From: Myxococcales bacterium
GTDB lineage: Bacteria; Myxococcota_A; Polyangia; Palsa-1104; JAEUJZ01
Reading direction: 5' to 3'
Length of the DNA: 64,000 nucleotides
Assembly (NCBI GenBank): GCA_016794465.1
Contig: JAEUKA010000001.1
Coordinates: forward strand, 248,001 to 312,000
Below the pieces are notes generated by a model. It was not told where the DNA came from, ran no database searches, and was given only the letters and a program-made list of their open reading frames with translations. How positions within the stretch are numbered: the first letter of the stretch is position 1; the number at the start of each line of letters is the position of its first letter. Below are positions 34,547 to 42,402 of this stretch, piece after piece. The translations under genes were made by a program, and so were the position numbers.

Positions 34547-35875
34547 TTAAAACAGGGCATCGGCGGGCATCCAGCCTTCGTTGCCGAACAGATCGCGGAC
34601 CTTGGCTTGCTTGCCTTTGCGCTCGATGACCTGGACACGGAAGTCTTTCTTCAGTCGCGGACTCTTGGCCGTCGGCGCGGCGCTGTCCCCGCTGCTGAGC
34701 GGCACCTCGTCGACACGGACCCGCGAGTTGTATTTGGTGCGCAGCATTTCCTGGTTCTGGGCCTGTTTTTCGGCAATCAGGTTGGTCGACACCTGCTGCA
34801 TCGAGTACGCCGCGTTCAGCTCTCCAGACTTGACGTCATCGACGCTCACTCCCTTTTTGGCCAGGTCTGAGATCTGCTGCTCTGACAGGCCCGCGCCTTT
34901 GGCAAAGCTTGAGCCCTTCTGCTTTTCGCTATCAGCCACCAGCTTCGACTGCTGCAAAAAGAAGTGACTGGTCATGTGCAGGACTTTGCCCTGCTGGTGA
35001 TGAAACGCGACCACCACCGCACCGTCGCCGTACTTGGTCTGCATCTCTTGCGATGACATCAGCACGCGGACCTGCTTGGGGTCTTTGACATGGATCGGAT
35101 ACGACGAGCCTTCGAGCCACCAGCGGGGATGGTCGCGCATCACCTTGACGTGGCGCAGCAGCGGCTCTTTGTCGTCGTGAACCTGCACCGAGACAACATC
35201 GTTTGGCGTCGTCCGTCCGTTGTGACCAATCGTGCCCGGGAACGCTTTTTCGACCGTGCGTAGCGCCCAGTCCGTCGACACCAAGTAACCGCCTCGGGCC
35301 ACAAAGTCGCGCAGCTTCTTGACCCCAGCCTCCGAGACATTGCCCGGACAGTTGAGCATCACCGTCTGCGTCGACATAAGCTCCATCTGATCGAGCAAGC
35401 TCGGCGGCACCACCACGTGCTTGATCTGCACCGCCCGCAGGACATCTTGGACGCGATCGTAGACACCCGACAGCACCACCACGTCGGCGCCGGCGGCTTC
35501 GCGGATCAGCTTGAAGTCGGTCGGTCGCGTCTCTTCCATGCGGCGCTGGAGGATCTCGGCGGCGACGCGGTTGGCCTTGCGCATCTCGGTGGTTCCGAGC
35601 GCTCCATCGACGGTGGCATCGGAAAACTCAAAGCTCGCGGAAGCGGTCTTGTTCATTCCTACTTTGGCGGGACTTGCGGCTGGGGCGTTCGGTGCGGACG
35701 CGGCAGGCGGGGCGGGCGGGGCCATCTGGCGGAGCTTGTCTTCCCAGGCTTTTTGTTCGGCGGTTGGAGCATCGCCGGCGGAGGCGGGACAGGCGGCCAA
35801 GAGCCAGGCAGCAGGCAGGGCGGCAAGCAGGAAGGAACGGCCAAAACGGACAGCACGAGTCGATCGGTTGAGCAC
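34547..35875 (-). CDS. Lipoprotein with a glutamine-amidotransferase-like region and C-terminal SH3-like domain
   Basis: 442 residues from a GTG at 35875 preceded by GGAGG with a 6-nt spacer. The signal RFGRSFLLAALPAAWLLAAC ends in a lipobox (LAAC) at residue 28 or so. A proline-rich linker follows, then an alpha/beta domain: ADVVVLSGVYDRVQDVLRAVQIKHVVVPPSLL, TVMLNCPGNVSEAGVKKLRDFVARGGYLVSTDWAL and VVVAFHHQQGKVLHMTSHFF, like the ThuA/class I glutamine-amidotransferase-like folds that bind ligands without a conserved enzyme site. The last 40 residues (VQVIERKGKQAKVRDLFGNEGWMPADALF) look like a bacterial SH3 domain. Function unknown. An open frame upstream of the GTG is antisense to the exonuclease gene and was excluded. 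Confidence 0.75.
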   Translation of the reverse strand: MLNRSTRAVRFGRSFLLAALPAAWLLAACPASAGDAPTAEQKAWEDKLRQMAPPAPPAASAPNAPAASPAKVGMNKTASASFEFSDATVDGALGTTEMRKANRVAAEILQRRMEETRPTDFKLIREAAGADVVVLSGVYDRVQDVLRAVQIKHVVVPPSLLDQMELMSTQTVMLNCPGNVSEAGVKKLRDFVARGGYLVSTDWALRTVEKAFPGTIGHNGRTTPNDVVSVQVHDDKEPLLRHVKVMRDHPRWWLEGSSYPIHVKDPKQVRVLMSSQEMQTKYGDGAVVVAFHHQQGKVLHMTSHFFLQQSKLVADSEKQKGSSFAKGAGLSEQQISDLAKKGVSVDDVKSGELNAAYSMQQVSTNLIAEKQAQNQEMLRTKYNSRVRVDEVPLSSGDSAAPTAKSPRLKKDFRVQVIERKGKQAKVRDLFGNEGWMPADALF

Positions 35876-35959
35876 AGCAGACCTCCAAGAGTGAGCGATG
35901 CCGGCTACAACGCGGCTTGGTAGACATCGATCTGGGCTGCGCGGAAGCCGTCCGAGCCG

Positions 35960-35990
35960 TTGACAGTGCGGCGAAGTTGTGGCGTAAACT
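35960..35990 (+). promoter_or_regulatory. Promoter of the exonuclease gene, possibly leaderless
   Basis: A perfect TTGACA (35960-35965) and TAAACT (35985-35990) are spaced by 19 bp. The ATG at 36000 is 9 bp after the -10 element, so the transcript may start at or just before the initiation codon, giving a leaderless mRNA. No ribosome site is visible. Confidence 0.5.
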
Positions 35991-35999
35991 GCCCGACTG

Positions 36000-36824
36000 A
36001 TGCAGACCATCGGCGGCGGACTCCTCGACGAGAAAGTGACCGACTGGCCGGGCGTGGTACTCGATACCGAAACCACCGGGGTCACCGTCGCTACCGACCG
36101 CATCGTCGAGCTGGGCGCCGTCTTCTGCGAGCGTGGCGTCATTGTCGATGTCCGCAAGATGCGACTCGATCCGCAGGTGCCGATTCCTGCCGAAGCCAGC
36201 CTGGTCCACGGCATTCGCGACGAGCACGTCCGAGGCAAGCCGACTTTCGCCCAGGTTGCCGAGCGCTTCCTTTGTTACCTAACCGGCCAGACCCGTGGCG
36301 GGGTGACACCGTGGCTGTGCGGCTACAACGCTGCCGAGTTCGATGTCCCGCTCCTCAACTTCGAGCTTGCGCGCGCCGGCCTGACCACACGGCTTGTGGC
36401 GGATCAGATCATCGATCCGATTACTTTTGTGCGCTGGCACCTGCGCCACCTGCGCAGTCGCTCGCTCAAGAGCGCGTGTGAGCACTTCGGGGTGCCGCTG
36501 CAGAACGCTCACTCCGCGCTTGCCGATGCGCAGGCGACGTTCGGGCTGCTGCTGGCGATGATCGAGCGAAGCTACATGCCGGTTCGCATCCGCGACATCC
36601 TCAGCGAGCAAGCCCGACTCGCCAAGATCATGAAGGAAGAGTGGGACCGCTGGTCGTACTGGCTGTATCGAGATCGCGAAGATGGCTCGCTCCGCTTTGG
36701 CGCCGGTTCCCACTGCGGTGAGCCCGTAAGCGAGGTCAGCAGCGACTACATCGAGAGCCTGCTGCGCAAGGTTCCCGATCTGCCGGAGGACGTTCGGACC
36801 ACCCTGCGCTCGCTTGCCGCGTAG
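36000..36824 (+). CDS. DEDDh 3'-5' exonuclease (DnaQ-like)
   Basis: 274 residues. Exo I VVLDTETTGVTV supplies Asp and Glu, Exo II CGYNAAEFDVPLLNFEL the third acid, and Exo III NAHSALADAQATFGLL the His and last Asp of the DEDDh class. DRIVELGAVFCERG and HGIRDEHV are typical of DNA polymerase III epsilon-like and RNase T/Orn-like enzymes. The C-terminal 90 residues (SEQARLAKIMKEEWDRW onward) are not part of the nuclease core. It probably trims DNA or RNA 3' ends. It is followed by a palindrome and the XRE-methyltransferase gene. Substrate not determinable from sequence. Confidence 0.9.
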   Translation: MQTIGGGLLDEKVTDWPGVVLDTETTGVTVATDRIVELGAVFCERGVIVDVRKMRLDPQVPIPAEASLVHGIRDEHVRGKPTFAQVAERFLCYLTGQTRGGVTPWLCGYNAAEFDVPLLNFELARAGLTTRLVADQIIDPITFVRWHLRHLRSRSLKSACEHFGVPLQNAHSALADAQATFGLLLAMIERSYMPVRIRDILSEQARLAKIMKEEWDRWSYWLYRDREDGSLRFGAGSHCGEPVSEVSSDYIESLLRKVPDLPEDVRTTLRSLAA

Positions 36825-36840
36825 TTTCATGTACTGAAAC
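36824..36840. promoter_or_regulatory. 17-bp palindrome GTTTCATGTACTGAAAC, candidate operator
   Basis: GTTTCA and TGAAAC flank TGTAC. It begins at the last base of the exonuclease stop and ends 15 bp before TATAGT (36855-36860), a good -10 element for the downstream XRE-methyltransferase gene, so it covers the -35 position. No T-tract follows, so it is not a plain terminator. The downstream protein's own XRE domain is a natural candidate to bind it. Confidence 0.5.
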
Positions 36841-36937
36841 AGGCTCAACCGGATTATAGTGTGGGAGAGTTAGGCATCCGTCGAGTCACCCGACCAATTG
36901 TGTATCTCCGGTGCCGCAGCCGCTTTTCGAGGTGTCC

Positions 36938-38401
36938 ATGTCCGCGCAGCAGAGCATTCCCTGGGAGCAACAGGCCTTGCACATCGCCATCGACACCCTG
37001 CAAGAGGCCTTGCCGGGCAAGCCCAAGGATCAGCAGCAAGCCCTGCACATGAGCCTGATGACGCTGCGCGGCTACTTGGCGATGCAGAACTCAGTCGATG
37101 AGGATCTGCCGCTGCCGCCGCTGCCGTCTCCGTCGGATAGCTCGCGGACCAGCAAGTTCAAGCAGCTGCTCAGTGAGCGGCGCACGATGGCGGGGCTGTC
37201 GCAGGTGCGACTGGCCGAGCTGGCCGGGCTGCCCGAGTCGGCGATTGCCAACATCGAGTCAGGACGGGCGCTGCCCACCCAGCTGGCGCTGCTCCACTTG
37301 CTGTCGGTGCCAGAGCTGAAGTTGGAGGTGTCGGACCTGCCGTGGGAAGTCGCGGAGGCTGATACGAACTTTGCGCTCAACTGCTGGCTCGCGCCGGGGT
37401 TCGACCCGGTCAAGATGATCAAAGAGCTGTCGATGCAGGTCAACAGCTTCGGGGGTCACATCGAGCAGGGCTATCTGTATATGGACCCGATGAGCGCGGC
37501 CGACTGGTGCGCGATTGCCGATCTCAAAGACTACGACGAGATGCAGTCGAGCATGCAGCTGGACCGTGCGGCCGGCGTGATCCTGGAGCAGTGCGGGAAG
37601 ATGGGCCTCGACGTGGTGGCGCTCGGACCGGGGAGTGCCCGCAATGAGGTGCGGCTCGTCGAGCAGCTGCTGGCACAAGGCGGTCACGGCGATGTTCGAC
37701 TGTATCTGCTCGACATCAGTCAGCCGCTGCTGTCGGTGGCTTATCGGCATGCCGCCGAGACGCTGGCCGACCGAGGCGGGGTGGTGTTCGCGATCCAGGG
37801 CAACTTTCATCACCTGCCGCGCTACGGACAGCTGCTCTATTCGCCACAGCGGGCGCATCGGCGACGGCTCGTGACCATGCTCGGGCACACGTTTAGTAAC
37901 CTTGAAAACGAGCTGCGCTTCGTCCGCAACAGCCTGGTCGGGTTTGGCGCTGGGGATCTGCTGCTGCTCGACATTCGGCTTGCCTATGCTTCGACCGACC
38001 GACCCGCCGAGGAGATCATCGAAAAAGATCCCGGGCTGCTGAAGTCTCGGCGAGGGGTGAACTCGGCGCTGCGGCAGCGCTGGGATGAGTTCCTGGCCGG
38101 TCCGATCCGTCGCTACGCCAATGTCCAGACCGAGATCGAGGTCCAGCGCGTGCTCGATCTGTCCTGTCCGATTCCGGGTAGCTATGCCGTCGATGCCCGC
38201 GCTCGGGTGCGGCTGCCTTCAGGCGAGGAGCGCGAGTTCTCGGTGTACTATAGCCGTCGCTATGACCCCACCAAGCTGCAAGCGGCGCTCTCTCGCGAGG
38301 GCTGGGAGACAGTGGCCCACTGGGCCTACGGAGGCGACCAAAACCCCTGCATGCTGTTTCTGCTGCGTAAGTCTGGACCGGCCCTGCGGCTCGTCGAGTA
38401 A
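36938..38401 (+). CDS. XRE-type HTH fused to an EgtD-like SAM methyltransferase
   Basis: 487 residues from an ATG preceded by GAGGTG. After a helical region, residues about 75-135 form an XRE helix-turn-helix: FKQLLSERRTMAGLSQVRLAELAGLPESAIANIESGRALPT. From about 165 the protein resembles the histidine-specific methyltransferase family (EgtD/DUF2260): VVALGPGSARNEVRLVEQLL as the SAM loop, VRLYLLDISQPLLSVAYRHA with Asp for the ribose, VFAIQGNFHHL, TMLGHTFSNLENE and DLLLLDIRLAY. Members methylate His to ergothioneine precursors; a DNA-binding domain on this fold is unusual. It suggests SAM- or substrate-responsive regulation. A 17-bp palindrome lies over its promoter. The next gene starts 7 bp after its stop. 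Confidence 0.8.
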   Translation: MSAQQSIPWEQQALHIAIDTLQEALPGKPKDQQQALHMSLMTLRGYLAMQNSVDEDLPLPPLPSPSDSSRTSKFKQLLSERRTMAGLSQVRLAELAGLPESAIANIESGRALPTQLALLHLLSVPELKLEVSDLPWEVAEADTNFALNCWLAPGFDPVKMIKELSMQVNSFGGHIEQGYLYMDPMSAADWCAIADLKDYDEMQSSMQLDRAAGVILEQCGKMGLDVVALGPGSARNEVRLVEQLLAQGGHGDVRLYLLDISQPLLSVAYRHAAETLADRGGVVFAIQGNFHHLPRYGQLLYSPQRAHRRRLVTMLGHTFSNLENELRFVRNSLVGFGAGDLLLLDIRLAYASTDRPAEEIIEKDPGLLKSRRGVNSALRQRWDEFLAGPIRRYANVQTEIEVQRVLDLSCPIPGSYAVDARARVRLPSGEEREFSVYYSRRYDPTKLQAALSREGWETVAHWAYGGDQNPCMLFLLRKSGPALRLVE

Positions 38402-38408
38402 GCCCAAG

Positions 38409-39014
38409 TTGGCCCGAGCTTCGCGCGTCTTTGCCGTCGTTGTGCTCCTCGCAGGGCTGTTCATCGCGCCTGCTCGCGTCAGCGCTGGACCGGCCAGTAA
38501 CTGGTTCGTCGAGCACCTGGCACTCGATGTCGCCGCCGTCACCGCCTGGCGTGTCGCGTGGGCTGACGAGCGCAATCCGGGCTTCAACATGATAGGCGGC
38601 GGTGGCGAGCTGTACTTTGGCCTCGAGTTCGACAGCGGCGTTGGCTTTCTACTCGGCTCCCGCGCGGTCTTCGGCCCCAACCGCAGCGTCGTCGACGGTC
38701 CACTTTACGGCGATGTCTCCGGTCAGGCGCTGCTCTTGTTTCGTGTCACCGATTGGGTTCGAGTGGCGGCTGGTGCGTCTGGAGGCAGGCTGTGGCAGTG
38801 CTGCGGCAACCAAGCCGGGGATGCGCGGACCGACGCGGCGATCCTCGGTGGACTGCTGCGGATTGGCGTCGACTACTATCCCCGTCAGTCGAACGTGCTC
38901 AAAGCGCTGTCACTGTGGCTGCGGATCGACATCGACGGACATCCGGGGGGCAGTCAGTCGCTCCTACCGAGCACCAGCCTGAGCGTGGCGGGAAGCTTCG
39001 GGATTCGCATCTAA
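38409..39014 (+). CDS. Probable small outer-membrane beta-barrel protein
   Basis: 201 residues from a TTG at 38409, 7 bp after the methyltransferase stop; no ATG precedes the signal peptide. The signal is ARASRVFAVVVLLAGLFIAPARVSAG. The mature protein alternates hydrophobic and polar residues with aromatic ends: GGGGELYFGLEFDSGVGFLLGSRAVFG, GQALLLFRVTDWVRVAAGASGG, LRIGVDYYP, LWLRIDIDG and SLSVAGSFGIRI, suggesting an eight-stranded barrel. A Cys pair (QCCGN) lies mid-protein. It is probably cotranscribed with the methyltransferase, though a functional link is not obvious. Start codon choice is uncertain. Confidence 0.65.
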   Translation: MARASRVFAVVVLLAGLFIAPARVSAGPASNWFVEHLALDVAAVTAWRVAWADERNPGFNMIGGGGELYFGLEFDSGVGFLLGSRAVFGPNRSVVDGPLYGDVSGQALLLFRVTDWVRVAAGASGGRLWQCCGNQAGDARTDAAILGGLLRIGVDYYPRQSNVLKALSLWLRIDIDGHPGGSQSLLPSTSLSVAGSFGIRI

Positions 39015-39033
39015 CTGCTGAGGCTGACGCAGC

Positions 39034-39507
39034 TTACGGCGACGGTTCTTCGAGCAAGGCCAGCAGCGCCGCCAGCTCGGATCGCAGATAATGCACAGCG
39101 TCGTCAGGCAGGGCGGCGGGGACTCTTACTGCGGCAAGCTCCGTCGGTGGACGCGATCGCGCTCGGGTGACCAAAGTCAGCGGCGCAGAGACGGGCTGCA
39201 GCGCATGTTTCGACTGGGCACCAAGTCCCCGGCGACGACCTTTGGCAGCGGCTTCCGGGACAACGACGGCTTCCGGGACAACGATGGCTTGGGTGGGTTC
39301 AGGCGGAGCCGCAGCCGGGATCGGTGGAGCAACCGGTGCCGTTGCGGCTGGAGTCGTGGCTTTCTCGACCGAACGTGACTTTGCAGACCGCTTTCGTGGC
39401 TGCTTCGCGGGAGCCGCTTCTGTCGCAGCCTTGCCTTTCGACGCAGCGCGCCGGCCAGTCGATGGAGATGTCTTGGCGGACGCAGCGGCCCGCAGCTTGG
39501 CAGTCAT
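39034..39507 (-). CDS. Lys/Ala/Pro-rich histone-H1-like protein downstream of ihfA
   Basis: 157 residues. The first 60 residues are rich in Ala, Lys, Ser and Thr (RAAASAKTSPSTGRRAASKGKAATEAAP then KQPRKRSAKSRS), resembling eukaryotic H1 tails and bacterial H1-like nucleoid proteins. A Pro/Val stretch with a near-duplicated VVPEA follows, then RRRGLGAQSK and a short helical C-terminus (AVHYLRSELAALLALLEE). It lies 45 bp downstream of ihfA on the same strand, so it may be cotranscribed and bind DNA; that is inference. No database family is recognised. Confidence 0.6.
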   Translation of the reverse strand: MTAKLRAAASAKTSPSTGRRAASKGKAATEAAPAKQPRKRSAKSRSVEKATTPAATAPVAPPIPAAAPPEPTQAIVVPEAVVVPEAAAKGRRRGLGAQSKHALQPVSAPLTLVTRARSRPPTELAAVRVPAALPDDAVHYLRSELAALLALLEEPSP

Positions 39508-39552
39508 GAAGCAGAGAGCACAGACCGCCCCAGGCCCGTCCCTGGTCTGCGG

Positions 39553-39849
39553 TCAGCCGTTGAGAGCGTTTTTCAGGACCTGACTCGGCTTAAAGGTCAG
39601 GACTCGTCGCGCCGAGATGGTGATCTCGTCACCGGTCTGCGGGTTACGACCGATACGGGCATTTTTATCGCGGACTACCAAATTTCCAAAGCCCGAAAGT
39701 TTGATTTTCTCGCCCCGGGCCAGCGTGTCCTTGATGATGTCGAACACAGCCTCGACAATCTGAGAGGCATCCTTCTTCGAGAAGCCTCCGACGCGCTCAT
39801 ACACATTCTCGATGATGTCAGCCTTGGTCATCGTACGGCGTTCTTGCAT
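39553..39849 (-). CDS. ihfA: Integration host factor alpha / HU-family DNA-binding protein
   Basis: 98 residues. MTKADIIENVYERVGGFSKKDASQIVEAVFDIIKDTL is the helical dimerisation half; KIKLSGFGNLVVRDKNARIGRNPQTGDEITISARRVLTFKPSQVLK is the beta-arm with the minor-groove RNP tip. ITISARRV is more typical of IHF-alpha than of HU. It bends DNA and supports transcription and replication architecture. The ATG at 39849 has a GGTGGGG-type site upstream; an ATG at 39831 gives the more usual MTKAD start but has no ribosome site. An H1-like gene follows by 45 bp. Confidence 0.85.
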   Translation of the reverse strand: MQERRTMTKADIIENVYERVGGFSKKDASQIVEAVFDIIKDTLARGEKIKLSGFGNLVVRDKNARIGRNPQTGDEITISARRVLTFKPSQVLKNALNG

Positions 39850-40186
39850 CGCTCACCCCACCTGTCTGGGTAGAAAGCCTTGCTGATATCCGACCGGATA
39901 GACCCCTTCTATCCAGCCTGCGATTGCCCCCTTACAACCCGCTCGCCGAGCCTCTCTGGGCCACCGAACGGGGAAGCTTCATCACGGCGTGCGGCAGCGT
40001 CACTCTGCGGCCCGGCCCCTGTCGACGAAGCTTCGAGGGATCACTCTACCGACGGGGGACGACGATGTCAAAGCAATTGTTGGAGAAATCTGTACGCCAC
40101 GATACAAATCGGACCGATGCTTTCGCGAGTGGTACAGCGTGGGGAATCGGCGCACAAAATGGCTTGTAATCCGCGACAGGGTGCGC
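39850..40186. other. Divergent intergenic region with GGATAG/CTATCC palindrome
   Basis: 337 bp between ihfA and the TPR-metallopeptidase. GGATAG-acccctt-CTATCC lies at 39896-39914, about 50 bp upstream of the ihfA start, and may be an operator or leader hairpin. The plus frame of the metallopeptidase is open back to a GTG at 39989, so a longer protein is possible, but that stretch reads like non-coding sequence. Nothing else was recognised. Confidence 0.45.
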
Positions 40187-41332
40187 ATGATGACGCCCGA
40201 GGAGTTTTCACTGAACATGGCCAAGTCACGCACCCCGGGCGAGCCCCCTAACACCCCGCCGAACGGGCATCGTCCGAACGGCAACAAGAACCAGGCGGCT
40301 CCGAATCCACCGAAGGGCAGCGTCGAGAAATTTTATGCCGAGCTGGATCGCTGCTGGGAGGCCATGGACAGTGGCGATATCGACGAGGCCAAGCGGCGGG
40401 CGCTCAAGCTGCTGCGTACCGACGGTGACTCACCAGAGCTGTATACCCTACTCGGCATGATTGCGACCGGCGAGGGTGAGACGGAGCAGGCCCTTTCGCA
40501 CTACCAGCACGCCATCGAGATCGATCCCAACTACGTCGAGCCGATGCTGTGTGCGGCCGAGCTGTACCTGTGGGACATTGAGGACTTCGACAAAGCGGTG
40601 GAGCTGTGCGAGCAAGCCCTCGATCACGCCGAGGAGGAAGAGGAGTTCGTCGAGGCGCTCCTGCTCAAGGCTGAGGGTGAGGCCCTGCTTGGCAAGGAGA
40701 CTGCAGCGTACGCGTCGCTGTCCGAGCTGCCCGACATTCTCCTCGCTGATCACAGCTATCACGTGCGTGCGGGACGGCTGCTCCTCGACCTGGGCTATCC
40801 CGACGACGCAGAGTCGCATTTTCAGCGGGCTCTGGAGCTGGAGCCGGCAGATCCCGACTCGCTTCACGGACTGGGCCTGTGTGCGAGTGCGCGCGGCGAT
40901 CGCAAGGGCATGACCAGCTTCTTTCAAAAAGTGCGGGCGGCGGATCTGCAGCTACCGACGCCACCGTGGGGAATCTCGACCGAGGAGTTTTCGCAGCTGG
41001 TGGCCGACTCCGTCGACAGGCTACCGGAGCCGATTCGCAAGCTGATCGCCAACGTCCCGGTCATTGCTACCGACTATCCGTCGTATGAGCTGGTCGCGGA
41101 CGGTACCGATCCGCGAGTTCTCGGCCTGTTTACGGGCATTCCGCACGGTGATAAACCCACCGTCGGTGGCGTACCGCACCTCGATACGATTCAGCTGTTC
41201 CAGCGCAACCTCGAGCGGGTCACGATGGGCCGCGAGGAGCTGGAGCATGAGATCGAGATCACCTTGGTCCATGAAGCGGGCCATTTCTTCGGCCTCTCCG
41301 ACGAGCAGCTAGAGTCGATTGGCTTCGGCTGA
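40187..41332 (+). CDS. TPR protein with C-terminal MtfA/zincin-like metallopeptidase domain
   Basis: 381 residues. After a Pro/Asn-rich leader, residues about 45-245 hold TPR units: AMDSGDIDEAKRRALKLLRTDGDSPELYTLLG, ALSHYQHAIEIDPNYVEPM and AESHFQRALELEPADPDSLHGLG, with a strongly acidic patch (HAEEEEEFVEA). The last 120 residues form a small zinc peptidase domain of the PF06262 type ending ELEHEIEITLVHEAGHFFGLSDEQLESIGF with the HExxH motif. Such domains are found in bacterial proteins of unknown substrate; the TPRs probably select it. ATGs at 40187, 40190 and 40217 compete; GAGGAG precedes the last by 12 nt and an AGGG site fits the first. It is cytoplasmic. Confidence 0.85.
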   Translation: MMTPEEFSLNMAKSRTPGEPPNTPPNGHRPNGNKNQAAPNPPKGSVEKFYAELDRCWEAMDSGDIDEAKRRALKLLRTDGDSPELYTLLGMIATGEGETEQALSHYQHAIEIDPNYVEPMLCAAELYLWDIEDFDKAVELCEQALDHAEEEEEFVEALLLKAEGEALLGKETAAYASLSELPDILLADHSYHVRAGRLLLDLGYPDDAESHFQRALELEPADPDSLHGLGLCASARGDRKGMTSFFQKVRAADLQLPTPPWGISTEEFSQLVADSVDRLPEPIRKLIANVPVIATDYPSYELVADGTDPRVLGLFTGIPHGDKPTVGGVPHLDTIQLFQRNLERVTMGREELEHEIEITLVHEAGHFFGLSDEQLESIGFG

Positions 41333-41358
41333 GGCTGGCTCTGCGGCGAAACGTGAAT

Positions 41359-41379
41359 CTGCGAGGGGCTGCCTCGCAG
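41359..41379. repeat. Perfect 8-bp hairpin CTGCGAGG-ggctg-CCTCGCAG
   Basis: It lies 27 bp after the metallopeptidase stop in the 128-bp gap before the NYN gene. No T-run follows directly; a run of six T is found 60 bp downstream. It may be a terminator of unusual form or an mRNA-stabilising element. Confidence 0.5.
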
Positions 41380-41460
41380 CGGTGAAAGCGTCGCAAGCGG
41401 TCAGGGCACCGTCGATTTTGCTGGGAACCTAGACTCTCTTTTTTGGTAGGATGCGCGGCG

Positions 41461-42402
41461 ATGAAAGTTGCACTGTTTTTCGACGGAAAGAACTTCTATT
41501 CAGGTTGGCGTGAGCGGGCTGGTCGTCAGCCGCTCGATTTTACGGCGCTGTCGCGCTGGCTGGTTCGCCGAGTGGGCGGCAGCGTGCTGTGGGGCGCGTA
41601 TTACTACACCGGGATTGAGACGGGAAATCCCGTTGCTGGCTCGGGGCAGGCGGCGCTCACCAGCTTTCTCGACAACCTCGAGATGCTGCCGGGCTACTTT
41701 GTGCAGCGCTTCAGTCGGCGCACGAAGAGCTACCACTGCCGAGAGTGCCAAGCGGAAAACTATTACACCCAGGAAAACGAAGTCGATACGACGATGGTGG
41801 CGGACATGCTTCGCCTCGCTGCGGTCGGAGCCTTCGACATCCTGGTGCTGATGTCGGGTGATGCCGATCATGCTCCCGCCGTCGAAGGCGTGCGAGCGCT
41901 CGGTCGGCAGGCGTATGTCGCCACGTGGGGTGGAATCGGCCTGTCTCGGCGGATTCGTCGGGCAGCGTTCGATCACATCGATCTGTGTGACTCGCTGGTC
42001 GAGTGTGGGCGCCAGTGGCCGACGGGTGAGGGCGATGAGAACGGCGCGCCAATCATCATCTCGGGGACGACCCAGGTGACGCAGACGGAAGAACCGGGCT
42101 CGCCGTCGCAGCCGCTGGTCACTGATGGCGAAGAGCAGGCCGCGACGATTCTGCTCGATGAAGTGCGACGAGCCGAGAGCAAGTTCCCGCTTGGCTACGT
42201 TGGGGTGAACTTTTTTGTGACGCGCTGGCAGGCCAGTCAGCTCGATCCAGATCCCGATGTGCGGCGACGGCTTATTGACAAGCTGGTCCGTGAAGAGCGC
42301 ATCGAGCTGTACACGACCGAGGACGGGACCAAGGCCATGCGGGTGCGGCGGGCTTCGTCGCAGTCTCCTCGGGACCAGGAACGCAATGGCGCGGACATTT
42401 GA
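41461..42402 (+). CDS. NYN-domain (LabA/DUF88-like) PIN-fold ribonuclease
   Basis: 313 residues from the ATG at 41461. The NYN domain fills 1-180: VALFFDGKNFY with the first Asp, QENEVDTTMVADML with the middle acid, LMSGDADHAPAVEG with the third Asp and the C-terminal AYVATWGGIGLSRRIRRAAFDHIDL. A CRECQAENYY segment provides Cys residues that might hold zinc. After a Ser/Thr/Pro linker, residues 220-305 (ATILLDEVRRAESKFPLGYVGVNFFV...RRRLIDKLVREERIELYTTEDG) look like a winged helix of the OST-HTH type often joined to NYN domains. It probably cleaves RNA. It overlaps hisS by 17 bp, hinting at coordinated expression. Confidence 0.88.
   Translation: MKVALFFDGKNFYSGWRERAGRQPLDFTALSRWLVRRVGGSVLWGAYYYTGIETGNPVAGSGQAALTSFLDNLEMLPGYFVQRFSRRTKSYHCRECQAENYYTQENEVDTTMVADMLRLAAVGAFDILVLMSGDADHAPAVEGVRALGRQAYVATWGGIGLSRRIRRAAFDHIDLCDSLVECGRQWPTGEGDENGAPIIISGTTQVTQTEEPGSPSQPLVTDGEEQAATILLDEVRRAESKFPLGYVGVNFFVTRWQASQLDPDPDVRRRLIDKLVREERIELYTTEDGTKAMRVRRASSQSPRDQERNGADI

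Noticed and set aside
35876..36238. N-terminal extension of the lipoprotein at 34547-35875
   Set aside because: It is antisense to the exonuclease gene; the GTG at 35875 has a strong ribosome site and is followed by a signal peptide.
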